Assembly (NCBI RefSeq): GCF_001580615.1
Contig: NZ_LHZC01000041.1
Span: forward strand, 1-64,000
DNA: 64,000 bases
Source: Acetobacter malorum
GTDB taxonomy: Bacteria; Pseudomonadota; Alphaproteobacteria; Acetobacterales; Acetobacteraceae
Direction of reading: 5' to 3'
Made by a program: the position numbers and the translations under genes. Shown here in pieces: positions 54,837-64,000 of this stretch. The notes under the pieces were generated by a model. It made no database searches, was not told the DNA's origin, and worked only from the letters and a program-made list of their open reading frames with translations. Every line of letters begins with the position of its first letter. Within the stretch, counting starts at the first letter, position 1.

Positions 54837-55835
54837 ATGACTGGCTCTGAGGCAAAATACGATATTCTCGGCATTGGCAACGCCATTACGGACATTCTTG
54901 CCACTGTCGAACCCACGTTTCTGCTTGAGCAGAATCTGACCCCCGGCAGCATGACGCTGATCGATGCGGCCCGTGCCGACAGCCTGACCGAAAACCTGAA
55001 AGTGGAACAGGTGATGGGTGGTGGCTCTGCTGCAAATACCTGTGTTGTGGCCGCGCAGTTTGGCGCACGCGTGGCGTATCTGGGCAAAGTTGCGCACGAT
55101 ACGGCTGGCCAGAAATTTGCGCAGGATCTGCGCGATAACGGCATCACCTTCCCTTCCACGCCGCTGGACGGCCATGTTTCTGAAAACCTGCCGACGGCAC
55201 GCTGCGTCGTTATGGTCACGCCGGACGGCCAGCGCACCATGGCAACCTATCTGGGTGCCTGCACACACTTCACGCCGGACGATGTGCTGACGGACGTGAT
55301 TGCTGCTTCAAGAATCGTGTATCTGGAAGGCTATCTGTTTGACCCGCCGCATGCGCAGGAAGCATTCCGCCGTGCAGCAACACTCGCGCATCAGAACGGC
55401 CGTCAGGTTGCGCTCTCCCTGTCTGACCCGTTCTGCGTTGGCCGCCACCGTGAGGCTTTTCTGGATCTGGTAAAAGGCCACGTCGATATTCTCTTCGCTA
55501 ATGAAGATGAAATCTGCGCGCTGTATGAAACAGAAAACTTTGAGACAGCAGCGCGCCATACGCTGCAAGACACCACCTTTGCAGCACTCACCCGCTCAGG
55601 TCTGGGCAGTGTCGTCATTCATGATGGGCAGATGACAACTGTCGCCCCGGTCCCCACGCAGGTGGTGGATACAACGGGCGCGGGCGATGCCTATGCCGCA
55701 GGCTTCCTCGCAGGTCTGACCTCTGGCCGCACTCTGCCGGAATGTGGGCGTCTGGCCTCTGTCGCGGCGTCTGAAATTATCTCGCATGTGGGCGCACGCC
55801 CGCTGGCTAATCTCTGGCAGGAAATGGGCTTCTAA
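54837..55835 (+). CDS. PfkB family sugar/adenosine kinase
   Basis: 332 residues. Ribokinase-fold signatures: DILGIGNAITDILA at the start, GGGSAANTCVVAAQFG (first PfkB motif), and DTTGAGDAYAAGFLAG, which holds the catalytic Asp near residue 275. Alphaproteobacterial members of this type are annotated as adenosine kinases, which would salvage adenosine to AMP, but the substrate is not fixed by sequence. The ATG at 54837 is chosen by homology; the frame is open upstream into the bactofilin promoter region. Confidence 0.88.
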   Translation: MTGSEAKYDILGIGNAITDILATVEPTFLLEQNLTPGSMTLIDAARADSLTENLKVEQVMGGGSAANTCVVAAQFGARVAYLGKVAHDTAGQKFAQDLRDNGITFPSTPLDGHVSENLPTARCVVMVTPDGQRTMATYLGACTHFTPDDVLTDVIAASRIVYLEGYLFDPPHAQEAFRRAATLAHQNGRQVALSLSDPFCVGRHREAFLDLVKGHVDILFANEDEICALYETENFETAARHTLQDTTFAALTRSGLGSVVIHDGQMTTVAPVPTQVVDTTGAGDAYAAGFLAGLTSGRTLPECGRLASVAASEIISHVGARPLANLWQEMGF

Positions 55836-55863
55836 GAAGCCCTCTCCGTTATTCGCTGTCGTT

Positions 55864-55893
55864 TCTGCCTTCCCTGTTATTGCGGAAGGCAGA
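55864..55893. terminator. hairpin between the PfkB and rnd genes
   Basis: TCTGCCTTCC (55864-55873) and GGAAGGCAGA (55884-55893), a perfect 10-bp stem between convergent genes. No clear U-run on either strand. Confidence 0.4.
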
Positions 55894-55897
55894 GGCC

Positions 55898-57097
55898 TCA
55901 GCGGGTCAGAATATCGACTTTTCCACCTTTTACGGCCAGCGCAATCTCACCATTGCATAGGGCCAGAGCGGCATCCCCAAACACCGCTTTCCGCCAGCCG
56001 GCCAGCGCCGGGTTGGGTGCGGACGGATCAAGCGCCAGCGCTTCCAGATCATCCATAGACGCAACCAGCTTTGGCGCGACGTCATGCTCTTCACAGCAGC
56101 TGGTGAGCAACACTTTCAGCAAAGCCATAAGGGCTGCGGACGCCCGGGGGGCATCCTTGCTGCGGTTTTTCGGCAGGCGCGGCAGTTCCGCATCCGGCAG
56201 AGCCTGAGCCTGTTTCACGGCATCCAGCAAGCCCAGCCCTGTACGCCCTTCGGCCAGACCACGAGACACACCCCGCACGCGGGCCAGAGCGTCAGTCGTG
56301 GTCGGCGCTGTCGCCGCAATTTCCAGCAGACTTTCGTCTTTCAGCAAACGCTGACGCGGCACATTCACGCGCTGCGCTTCCCGCTCCCGCAGGGCTGCCA
56401 CGGCGCGTAGAATGCCCAGCATACGGCGGTTCGTCGTGCGGGCGCGCAGGCGTTCCCACTGTTTTTCCGGGTCGGCCCGGAAGGTGGCCGGGTCTGTCAG
56501 GACCGCCATTTCGGCAGAAACCCAGTCCAGCCGCTTTTCCTGCTCCAGCTTTTTGAGAAGCCGCTCATACACAAGGCGCAGCCATGTCACGTCGCCTGCG
56601 GCATAGGTCAGCTGTGCAGCGGAAAGCGGACGCACGGACCAGTCCGTAAAGCGATGGCTTTTATCAATCGCGTGACCGGTGATCGAGCCGACAAGACTGT
56701 CATACCCAACCTGATCCCCATACCCCGCCACCATAGCCGCAACCTGCGTATCGAACAGCGGTGTGGGCAGGGCATCAAACAGGTGCAGGAAAATTTCCAG
56801 ATCCTGGCGGGCAGCATGAAAAACTTTCAGAACGGACTCGTCCGCCATCAGGTCAGCCAGAGGTGCGAGATCCAGCCCGTCCGCCATGGTGTCAATCAGC
56901 ACCACCTCCTGCACGCCGCCAATCTGCACCAGACACAGTTCCGGCCAGTAGGTGCGCTCACGCATGAATTCCGTATCAATCGTCAGATACGGCTCTGCAC
57001 GCAGGCGGGTAAGAGTGGTCGCCAGATCGTCCGTTGTGGAAATGAGGCGGGGTTCGGGAAATGCGGGGGAGGAAGCTCTGGCCATGTCTGCCTTCAT
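55898..57097 (-). CDS. rnd: ribonuclease D
   Basis: 399 residues. DEDDy 3'-5' exonuclease motifs: DTEFMRE (Exo I), HAARQD (Exo II) and YAAGDVTWL (Exo III, Tyr and Asp); HRDC-like regions follow in the C-terminal half. Trims tRNA 3' ends. Starts possible at ATG 57097 or 57085 (MARASSP), the latter with GAAGG 5 nt upstream. Its upstream region is shared with the divergent queF gene. Confidence 0.92.
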   Translation of the reverse strand: MKADMARASSPAFPEPRLISTTDDLATTLTRLRAEPYLTIDTEFMRERTYWPELCLVQIGGVQEVVLIDTMADGLDLAPLADLMADESVLKVFHAARQDLEIFLHLFDALPTPLFDTQVAAMVAGYGDQVGYDSLVGSITGHAIDKSHRFTDWSVRPLSAAQLTYAAGDVTWLRLVYERLLKKLEQEKRLDWVSAEMAVLTDPATFRADPEKQWERLRARTTNRRMLGILRAVAALREREAQRVNVPRQRLLKDESLLEIAATAPTTTDALARVRGVSRGLAEGRTGLGLLDAVKQAQALPDAELPRLPKNRSKDAPRASAALMALLKVLLTSCCEEHDVAPKLVASMDDLEALALDPSAPNPALAGWRKAVFGDAALALCNGEIALAVKGGKVDILTR

Positions 57098-57213
57098 ACA
57101 CCACCTGACGGGAAAAAGAAGCGGACAGCAGCCCCTGACTTTCTGAAAAGCTTGACGAAACTCCACACAGCTTCGACATGAGACACACACAGACCCTAAC
57201 GGAAAGAAACGCC

Positions 57214-57684
57214 ATGACCCGCCCTGATGACGGCAGTGACGCCCTCACCCAGCTTGGCCGCGCAACCCCTGCTCCGACCTGCCCGGAAGAAGCCGTTCTG
57301 GAACGCGTGCCCGCACCCTATCCCGGCAAGAATTATCTGGTGCGCTTTACGGCTCCGGAATTCACGTCGCTCTGCCCGGTTACCGGCCAGCCGGATTTTG
57401 CGCATATCATGATTGATTACGTGCCGGACCAGTGGATTGTGGAAAGCAAATCCCTCAAGCTGTTCCTGACCAGTTTCCGCAACCACGGTGCATTTCACGA
57501 AGCCTGCTCCGTGCAGATTGCCACCACACTGGTTGAACGCCTGAACCCGGTCTGGCTGCGCATTGGCGCTTACTGGTATCCGCGCGGAGGTATTCCGATT
57601 GATGTGTTCTGGCAGACTGGCGCACCGCCAGCTGATGTCTGGATTCCGTCGCAGGACGTGCCGACCTATCGAGGCCGCGGCTGA
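57214..57684 (+). CDS. queF: preQ1 synthase (NADPH-dependent 7-cyano-7-deazaguanine reductase)
   Basis: 156 residues, short (YkvM-type) form. Catalytic Cys54 and Asp61 in [11 protein letters not shown], and the QueF motif [20 protein letters not shown]. Reduces preQ0 to preQ1 in queuosine synthesis. ATG 57214 has GGAAAG 7-8 nt upstream. No preQ1 riboswitch is seen in the short upstream region. Confidence 0.96.
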   Translation: MTRPDDGSDALTQLGRATPAPTCPEEAVLERVPAPYPGKNYLVRFTAPEFTSLCPVTGQPDFAHIMIDYVPDQWIVESKSLKLFLTSFRNHGAFHEACSVQIATTLVERLNPVWLRIGAYWYPRGGIPIDVFWQTGAPPADVWIPSQDVPTYRGRG

Positions 57685-57702
57685 AGCTCAAAACGCGCCC
57701 AT

Positions 57703-57733
57703 AAAAAAAGCCACCGCAAGGGTGGCTTTTTTT
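57703..57733. terminator. bidirectional terminator between queF and atpC
   Basis: A7, GCCACC, loop GCAAG, GGTGGC, T7. Ends both the queF transcript and the atp operon. Confidence 0.92.
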
Positions 57734-57793
57734 GAAACTGGTCGGCGTCTTAGCGTCGTCTGTCTCAAAGACCGGGCAGAACCCGGCTCTGAG

Positions 57794-58204
57794 TCAGGAA
57801 GCGGAAGACCCGGCTTCGATTTCAGCACGCACAGACAGGATTTTGTCCTGAAGCACATCCAGACGCGAGATATCGGTCTTGTCGGCTTTGTCCCAGGCTT
57901 CTGTCAGAGCTTCGAGCGCTGCGGTGGCGTTATCAATGGAGATTTCGCTCACCGGCTCGGCTTTATCAGCCAGAATGGTGCAACGCGTTGCCGTCATGTC
58001 CGCAAAGCCACCACCGACGAAGAAACGGTCCGTCACGGCATCATTTTCGTACAGTGAGACAACACCACCACGCAGCAGAAGCATCATGGGGGCACGCTCG
58101 GGCATGGCGGCGATATCGCCTTCCGCACCCGGCATGACAACCATATCTACTTCACGCGACACCAGAACCTTTTCAGGGCTGATGATCTCGATCTGGATCG
58201 GCAT
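57794..58204 (-). CDS. atpC: ATP synthase F1 epsilon subunit
   Basis: 136 residues. Starts PIQIEIISPEKVLVSREVDMVVMPGAEGDI, the beta-sandwich typical of epsilon; the C-terminal helices are short. Couples rotation and can inhibit the enzyme. Last gene of the F1 operon, 28 nt after atpD. Confidence 0.95.
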   Translation of the reverse strand: MPIQIEIISPEKVLVSREVDMVVMPGAEGDIAAMPERAPMMLLLRGGVVSLYENDAVTDRFFVGGGFADMTATRCTILADKAEPVSEISIDNATAALEALTEAWDKADKTDISRLDVLQDKILSVRAEIEAGSSAS

Positions 58205-58232
58205 GAATGCTGTTCCTTCCCGGAACCGGCTG

Positions 58233-59708
<1,476 letters not shown>

Positions 59709-59736
59709 TCAGCTCCTGCGGGGCAAACGAGCGGGC

Positions 59737-60636
59737 TCAGACAGCCTGTGCGCCCGAGATGATTTCGATCAGTTCGTTAGTAATATTGGTCTGACGGGTC
59801 CGGTTATAGACCTTGCTCAGACTGTCGATGGTCCGGCCTGCATTGCGCGTGGCGTTATCCATGGCCGTCATGCGGGCGCCGTTCTCACCTGCAGCTGTTT
59901 CCAGCAGCGAAGCGTAGATCTGAACCTGCAGATTCCGCGGAAGGAGCATTGCCAGCAGCGTTGCTTCATCCGGTTCAAATTCGTACTGCGCTGCATCGTC
60001 TGCCGTGGTGGAGGCAGCATCGGCTTTCGCCGCAGCATCATCCATCACCATGGGCACAAGCTGCAGGCATGCCGGGGTCTGCGTCATCGCGTTCTGGAAC
60101 TTGTTGAACACAAGCGTGCAAACATCGATTTCGCCAGCTTCCAGCAGCGCATTCACCTTGTCACCAAGGCCGCTTGCTACAGAAAACGGAACGTCCTTAC
60201 CGCTGAACCCGATGACCTTATCAACGATCAGGTCGGCATGTTCACGGTTAAAGAAGTTCAGAGCGCGACGGCCAACCGGCAGCAGTTTGACGGTTTTGCC
60301 TTCAGCCTGAAGCTTATTAATGGTCTGCAGCGTCAGGCGGTGCACGTTGGAGTTGAAGCCACCGCACAGGCCGCGATCACTGGTGATCGGGATCAGCAGA
60401 TGAACCTTATCCTGCCCCGTTCCGGCCAGAAGACGCGGCGCACCCTCTTCCCCCTTCGTGGCAGCAGCAAGTTCACCCAGCATCCGCCGCATAGCGGCAG
60501 CATACGGACGAGCAGCCTCAGCACTGGCCTGGGCGCGGCGCAATTTTGCGGCCGCGACCATTTTCATCGCGCTGGTGATCTTCCGTGTCGACTTGATACT
60601 TCCGATACGAGCGCGGAGTTCCTTGAGGGAAGCCAT
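59737..60636 (-). CDS. atpG: ATP synthase F1 gamma subunit
   Basis: 299 residues. N-terminal helix MASLKELRARIGSIKSTRKITSAMKMVAA and C-terminal helix MTAMDNATRNAGRTIDSL...YNRTRQTNITNELIEIISGA form the rotor coiled coil; the middle domain holds an Asp/Ala-rich loop (DDAAAKADAAS) of about 15 extra residues near 195-210. Confidence 0.97.
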   Translation of the reverse strand: MASLKELRARIGSIKSTRKITSAMKMVAAAKLRRAQASAEAARPYAAAMRRMLGELAAATKGEEGAPRLLAGTGQDKVHLLIPITSDRGLCGGFNSNVHRLTLQTINKLQAEGKTVKLLPVGRRALNFFNREHADLIVDKVIGFSGKDVPFSVASGLGDKVNALLEAGEIDVCTLVFNKFQNAMTQTPACLQLVPMVMDDAAAKADAASTTADDAAQYEFEPDEATLLAMLLPRNLQVQIYASLLETAAGENGARMTAMDNATRNAGRTIDSLSKVYNRTRQTNITNELIEIISGAQAV

Positions 60637-60652
60637 GGATAAGTCCTGCTCC

Positions 60653-62191
60653 TCAGCCGCCGAAGTTGCGGTTGAAGGTGGTCAGATATTCCGTCAGGCG
60701 GGCTTCAGTGTCTTTGGACAGCTGACGCTCCTTACCAATGGTTGCCAGAATATCTTTCCCACCGTTCGGCAGATCAGCCAGCAGAGCGTGTTCCCAGGCC
60801 ACAACTTTCTCAACGGGGATACCGTCGATAAAGCCACGGGTGCCTGCAAACAGCACAATCACCTGTTCTTCAACCGTCAGCGGAGAAGACTGGGGCTGCT
60901 TCAGCAGTTCAACCAGACGGGCACCACGAGCAAGCTGCTTCTGCGTTGCCGGGTCCAGATCGGACGCGAACTGAGAGAAGGCAGCCATTTCACGATACTG
61001 AGCCAGTTCCAGCTTAATTTTGCCGGCAACCTGCTTCATCGCTTTGATCTGTGCGGCGGAGCCAACGCGGGACACGGAGCCACCAACGTTCACGGCCGGA
61101 CGGATACCACGGTAGAACAGATCGGTCTCAAGGAAGATCTGCCCGTCGGTGATGGAAATCACGTTGGTCGGGATGTAGGCGGACACGTCACCAGCCTGCG
61201 TTTCAATGACCGGCAGAGCCGTCAGAGAACCAGCGCCGTTGGCGTCGGACATTTTTGCAGCGCGTTCCAGCAGGCGGGAATGCAGGTAGAACACGTCACC
61301 CGGATACGCTTCACGGCCCGGCGGACGGCGCAGCAGCAGGGACATCTGGCGGTAAGCCACAGCCTGCTTGGACAGATCATCGTAGCAGATCAGAGCGTGC
61401 ATGCCGTTGTCACGGAAGTACTCACCCATTGCACAGGCAGCATACGGTGCCAGGTACTGCAGGGGAGCCGGATCGGACGCGGTTGCTGCGACGACGATGG
61501 AATATTTCATCGCGCCTTTTTCTTCCAGCAGACGCACAAGCTGTGCAACCGTGGAACGCTTCTGACCAACTGCAACGTAGATGCAGTAAAGGGACTTCTT
61601 GTCGTCGCCTTCGTCATTGACGGTCTTCTGAGCGAGGATCGTATCGGTCAGAATGGTCGTCTTACCGGTCTGACGGTCACCAATCACCAGCTCACGCTGA
61701 CCGCGCCCGACGGGCACGAGGGCGTCAATGGCTTTAATGCCGGTCTGCATCGGCTCGCTGACGGACTGACGCGGCATGATGCCGGGAGCCTTTACTTCAG
61801 CGCGACGCATTTCAACGTCAGCCAGGGGGCCCTTGCCGTCGATCGGGTTACCCAGACCGTCAACAACGCGGCCCAGCAGACCTTTACCTGTGGGGACTTC
61901 AACCACCACACCGGAACGGCTGACAGTGTCGCCTTCACGGATGTTGGTGTCATCACCAAAGATCACGATACCAACGTTATCGCTCTCAAGGTTCAGCGCC
62001 ATGCCTTTCTGGCCGGAGCCCGGGAACTCAACGAGCTCCCCGGCCATCACATGCTGCAGGCCGAACACACGGGCAATGCCGTCGCCGACAGACAGGACAG
62101 TGCCGGTTTCGACAACATCGGATTCTTTGTCGAACGAAGCAATCTGCTGCTTGAGGATATCCGAAATCTCTGCGGGACGGATTTCCATCAC
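60653..62191 (-). CDS. atpA: ATP synthase F1 alpha subunit
   Basis: 512 residues. P-loop [13 protein letters not shown] near residue 170, [19 protein letters not shown], and VEIRP-type N-terminus [16 protein letters not shown]. Its start overlaps the atpH stop by 4 nt, so delta and alpha are co-translated. Confidence 0.98.
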   Translation of the reverse strand: MMEIRPAEISDILKQQIASFDKESDVVETGTVLSVGDGIARVFGLQHVMAGELVEFPGSGQKGMALNLESDNVGIVIFGDDTNIREGDTVSRSGVVVEVPTGKGLLGRVVDGLGNPIDGKGPLADVEMRRAEVKAPGIMPRQSVSEPMQTGIKAIDALVPVGRGQRELVIGDRQTGKTTILTDTILAQKTVNDEGDDKKSLYCIYVAVGQKRSTVAQLVRLLEEKGAMKYSIVVAATASDPAPLQYLAPYAACAMGEYFRDNGMHALICYDDLSKQAVAYRQMSLLLRRPPGREAYPGDVFYLHSRLLERAAKMSDANGAGSLTALPVIETQAGDVSAYIPTNVISITDGQIFLETDLFYRGIRPAVNVGGSVSRVGSAAQIKAMKQVAGKIKLELAQYREMAAFSQFASDLDPATQKQLARGARLVELLKQPQSSPLTVEEQVIVLFAGTRGFIDGIPVEKVVAWEHALLADLPNGGKDILATIGKERQLSKDTEARLTEYLTTFNRNFGG

Positions 62192-62772
62192 GCGGCTCCC
62201 TTCATGGCGTAATGCAAACGAAACAGGCGGGTCTGAAGACTGGCGTCATAAAGCTTGGCCCCAACACGGACGACAAGGCCGCCGAGAAGGGATGAGTCGA
62301 CACGCTCACGGATAGTAATGCGGGAATAACCGGCTTCGGCCAGACGAACCTGAAGCTGGGCGCGCTGCGTGGTTGTGAGCGGCTGAGCGGATGTTACATC
62401 CGCAACCACTTCACCACGGCGGGCTGAAGCGAGGGCATCGACTGCCGCCATGATCTGCCGCAAATTGGGCAGACGGCGGTTGTCAGCAACGACACCCACG
62501 AAATTCTTAAGAGTCTGGCAAAAACCCTGTGAGTCCAGCACGGCCAGAACAGCCTTGCGGGAGACACGGATATCAAGCCGCCGATCATCCAGAACAGTGC
62601 GCAGAGGGGCACTCTCATCGATCAGGCGGGCAAGTGCCGCACATTCATCAAGCACTGCATCCAGCTGCTGCTGTTCCGCTGCGAGTTCATAAAGCGCAGT
62701 TGCATAACGGCCTTCGAGACCGTTGGAAGCAAAAGCAACCGGTTGTGCTGTCGTTACGCCCGAGGCCACCAC
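62188..62772 (-). CDS. atpH: ATP synthase F1 delta subunit
   Basis: 194 residues. Family elements are [30 protein letters not shown] and [25 protein letters not shown] near the C-terminus. Links F1 to the stator. The start is GTG at 62772, or the adjacent GTG at 62769; upstream the frame closes. First gene of atpHAGDC; the F0 genes are elsewhere, as usual in alphaproteobacteria. Confidence 0.94.
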   Translation of the reverse strand: MVASGVTTAQPVAFASNGLEGRYATALYELAAEQQQLDAVLDECAALARLIDESAPLRTVLDDRRLDIRVSRKAVLAVLDSQGFCQTLKNFVGVVADNRRLPNLRQIMAAVDALASARRGEVVADVTSAQPLTTTQRAQLQVRLAEAGYSRITIRERVDSSLLGGLVVRVGAKLYDASLQTRLFRLHYAMKGAA

Positions 62773-63453
62773 TCTTTAGGCTCTTTCCTTCTGTGCGCGC
62801 CGGCATTCCACATACATGACTCCGCCTCTGGCTGTATCTAGCCACAAGCATGCGTCGGCGCGGCCTCTAGCATGCTGAAACCTGCCACGCAACCGGCAGC
62901 CTCTTCCAAAATGAGCCCATGCCCCCGGTTTCCCTCTGTCAGACCGCACGAAAATGACCTTTTCGGTAAAAAAACATCTTAGGAGAGACCGCTTTGCCCG
63001 CATTTCAGCGTGTTTGAAGCCCTGAGACACCTGCGGAAAATCTTTGCTGAAAATATTCTCCTGCTGGCTCATGGAAGACCAGCCCGACCGCGCCGAAAAG
63101 CGCGCGACCGGATTACAGCGAATCCATCACCTAAGAGCCGCGCCGCACATTCGCCTAGCGCACGCGCTTCTCATCAGATGACATCCCACGGGGCTACCAA
63201 ACAGATTACCGCCCATCCCTAGCCTACCGTTTTGTCCAGAAGATTTCGAGAGGACAGCCTCCACCTGCCCCGCCACCCGCTGTGGTGGTGTTCGGTTGGA
63301 GCCATTTCCGAATCCTTAACGTCACGAAAGAACGACGCGTTGGGCCACCCGGCACGGTGAAAACAGAAAGATGCGACCATGCGCGACAACGGCGAAGCAC
63401 TCTGACTTCAGCAGGTCTCGCGGAAAAATTTAAATTTTCAGGAAAATTTATTT
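62773..63453. other. 680-nt region upstream of the atp operon, no gene recognised
   Basis: Contains the presumed atp promoter on the minus strand. ORFs at 62776-63072 (minus) and 63010-63222 (plus) match no family. The part 63080-63420 is GC-rich with possible stems, for example around CCACCCGCTGTGGTGG near 63280. It is long for a simple promoter and could encode a structured RNA, but none was recognised. Confidence 0.5.
63431..63450 (-). terminator. AT-rich hairpin after tRNA-Gly
   Basis: TAAATTTTC (63431-63439) and GAAAATTTA (63442-63450) make a 9-bp stem; minus-strand transcripts then read AAATTTTTCC. Confidence 0.5.
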
Positions 63454-63527
63454 TGGAGCGGACGGAGGGAATCGAACCCTCCTCGGTAGCTTGGAAGGCT
63501 ACAGCATTACCACTATGCTACGCCCGC
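63454..63527 (-). tRNA. tRNA-Gly(UCC)
   Basis: Minus-strand GCGGGCG at the 5' end pairs with CGTCCGC before TCCA; anticodon loop CTTCCAA gives UCC; T-arm GGGTTCGATTCCC; 3' CCA encoded. 74 nt. Confidence 0.96.
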
Positions 63528-63747
63528 GCTCTGAGAGGCTTCTTACCCCCAAAACGCAGCACTTCGCAACCCCCTGATGAGGGGAGTTTTTGCGCCTTCT
63601 TTTCACAATCTGGCACGATATTGTTTTCTGCCTCTTGACTTTAGGGCCACAACATATTTTGTTCCGCCTCCTGCAAGGGCCGCGTATGGGTGGTCAGGCT
63701 GACGGATTTCCGTTATACCTGCTTTCCGCGTCGGCTTGTCGCACTGC

Positions 63748-63824
63748 AGGGGTGTAGCTCAATTGGCTAGAGCGCCGGTCTCCAAAACCGGAGGTTGTGG
63801 GTTCGAGACCCTCCACCCCTGCCA
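63748..63824 (+). tRNA. tRNA-Trp(CCA)
   Basis: AGGGGTG pairs with CACCCCT, discriminator G, CCA encoded. Anticodon loop TCTCCAAAA gives CCA. D-arm GCTCAATTGGCTAGAGC, T-arm GGGTTCGAGACCC. Standard position before secE. Confidence 0.97.
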
Positions 63825-63937
63825 GACAACACTGGCTGGAAGGCCCCGCAAAGCCTGCGGCGTTTTCCGACAGAAAAATATTGGCTGCGCCGTCTGTCCA
63901 AACCAGATCGGACCGGGCAGCGGAGAGAGGATAGTTC

Positions 63938-64000
63938 GTGTCGGTCAGTCCCGGTAAGTTTCTGCGTGATGTACGTGCCGAGGCCGAACGGGTCACATGG
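63938..64000 (+). CDS. secE: preprotein translocase subunit SecE (5' end only)
   Basis: Twenty-one codons from a GTG start: SPGKFLRDVRAEAERVTW, the conserved amphipathic N-terminal segment of SecE that precedes its membrane helix. AGAGG lies 7 nt upstream of the GTG. Position directly after tRNA-Trp matches the common tRNA-Trp-secE-nusG order. The membrane helix is outside the window. Confidence 0.9.
   Translation, partial: MSVSPGKFLRDVRAEAERVTW

Noticed and set aside
62776-63222. Two ORFs upstream of atpH (98 and 70 codons)
   Set aside because: No recognisable motifs and poor starts; treated as non-coding.
62900-63420. Possible tmRNA, RNase P RNA or signal recognition RNA upstream of atp
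   Set aside because: None of the conserved core sequences of these RNAs could be found on either strand.

Overview
The window reads as chromosomal core DNA of an acetic acid bacterium (Alphaproteobacteria, Acetobacteraceae, most like Acetobacter or a close relative). GcrA and the separate F1-only atpHAGDC operon point to Alphaproteobacteria. A membrane PQQ glucose dehydrogenase beside an OprB-type porin, a cytochrome bd operon with cydDC, and acetoin reductase point to the acetic acid bacteria. No phage, insertion sequence, CRISPR array or toxin/defence island was recognised; genes are tightly packed and mostly housekeeping.

Layout: 0-3 kb, partial RlpA-like gene (minus), then aroQ-accB-accC as one overlapping operon. 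3-6 kb, acetoin/diacetyl reductase, HAD phosphatase and sugar transporter. 6.3-8.4 kb, TPP riboswitch and thiC. 8.7-13.2 kb, fused dihydroxyacetone kinase and a TonB-dependent receptor. 13.4-18.9 kb, ABC exporter, nth, hemH-mutY and a DciA-like (DUF721) gene. 18.9-24.1 kb, OprB porin and glucose dehydrogenase around a 1.1-kb gap. 24.3-30.8 kb, SLT/SPOR lytic transglycosylase lipoprotein, DUF3576 lipoprotein, leuS-lptE-holA. 30.86-31.19 kb, a tRNA-Arg(CCU) gene split by a 253-nt group I intron. 31.2-36.5 kb, unknown protein, CPA2 antiporter, and a probable sulfide/persulfide locus (ArsR regulator, peroxiredoxin, persulfide-dioxygenase-like hydrolase, TauE exporter). 36.7-43.25 kb, cydD-cydC-cydA-cydB-cydX plus a 32-residue membrane microprotein. 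43.4-53.1 kb, SulP transporter, YidB-like protein, SDR, class V aminotransferase with divergent Lrp regulator, arsC, formaldehyde-type alcohol dehydrogenase, MocR regulator and LysE exporter. 53.2-57.7 kb, gcrA, bactofilin, PfkB kinase, rnd, queF. 57.8-62.8 kb, F1 ATPase operon (minus). 63.4-64 kb, tRNA-Gly(UCC), tRNA-Trp(CCA) and the start of secE.

Together the genes describe an aerobic periplasmic oxidiser: glucose enters through the porin and is oxidised by glucose dehydrogenase, which feeds ubiquinol to oxidases such as the bd enzyme encoded here, while ATP synthase uses the gradient. The strongest unusual signals are the tRNA intron, the extended CydX plus a new cyd-linked microprotein with a perfect ribosome binding site, an operator-like inverted repeat at the predicted cydD transcription start, a cysteine-free ArsR regulator in a sulfur-detoxification locus, and a hairpin that sequesters the thiC ribosome binding site downstream of the TPP riboswitch.
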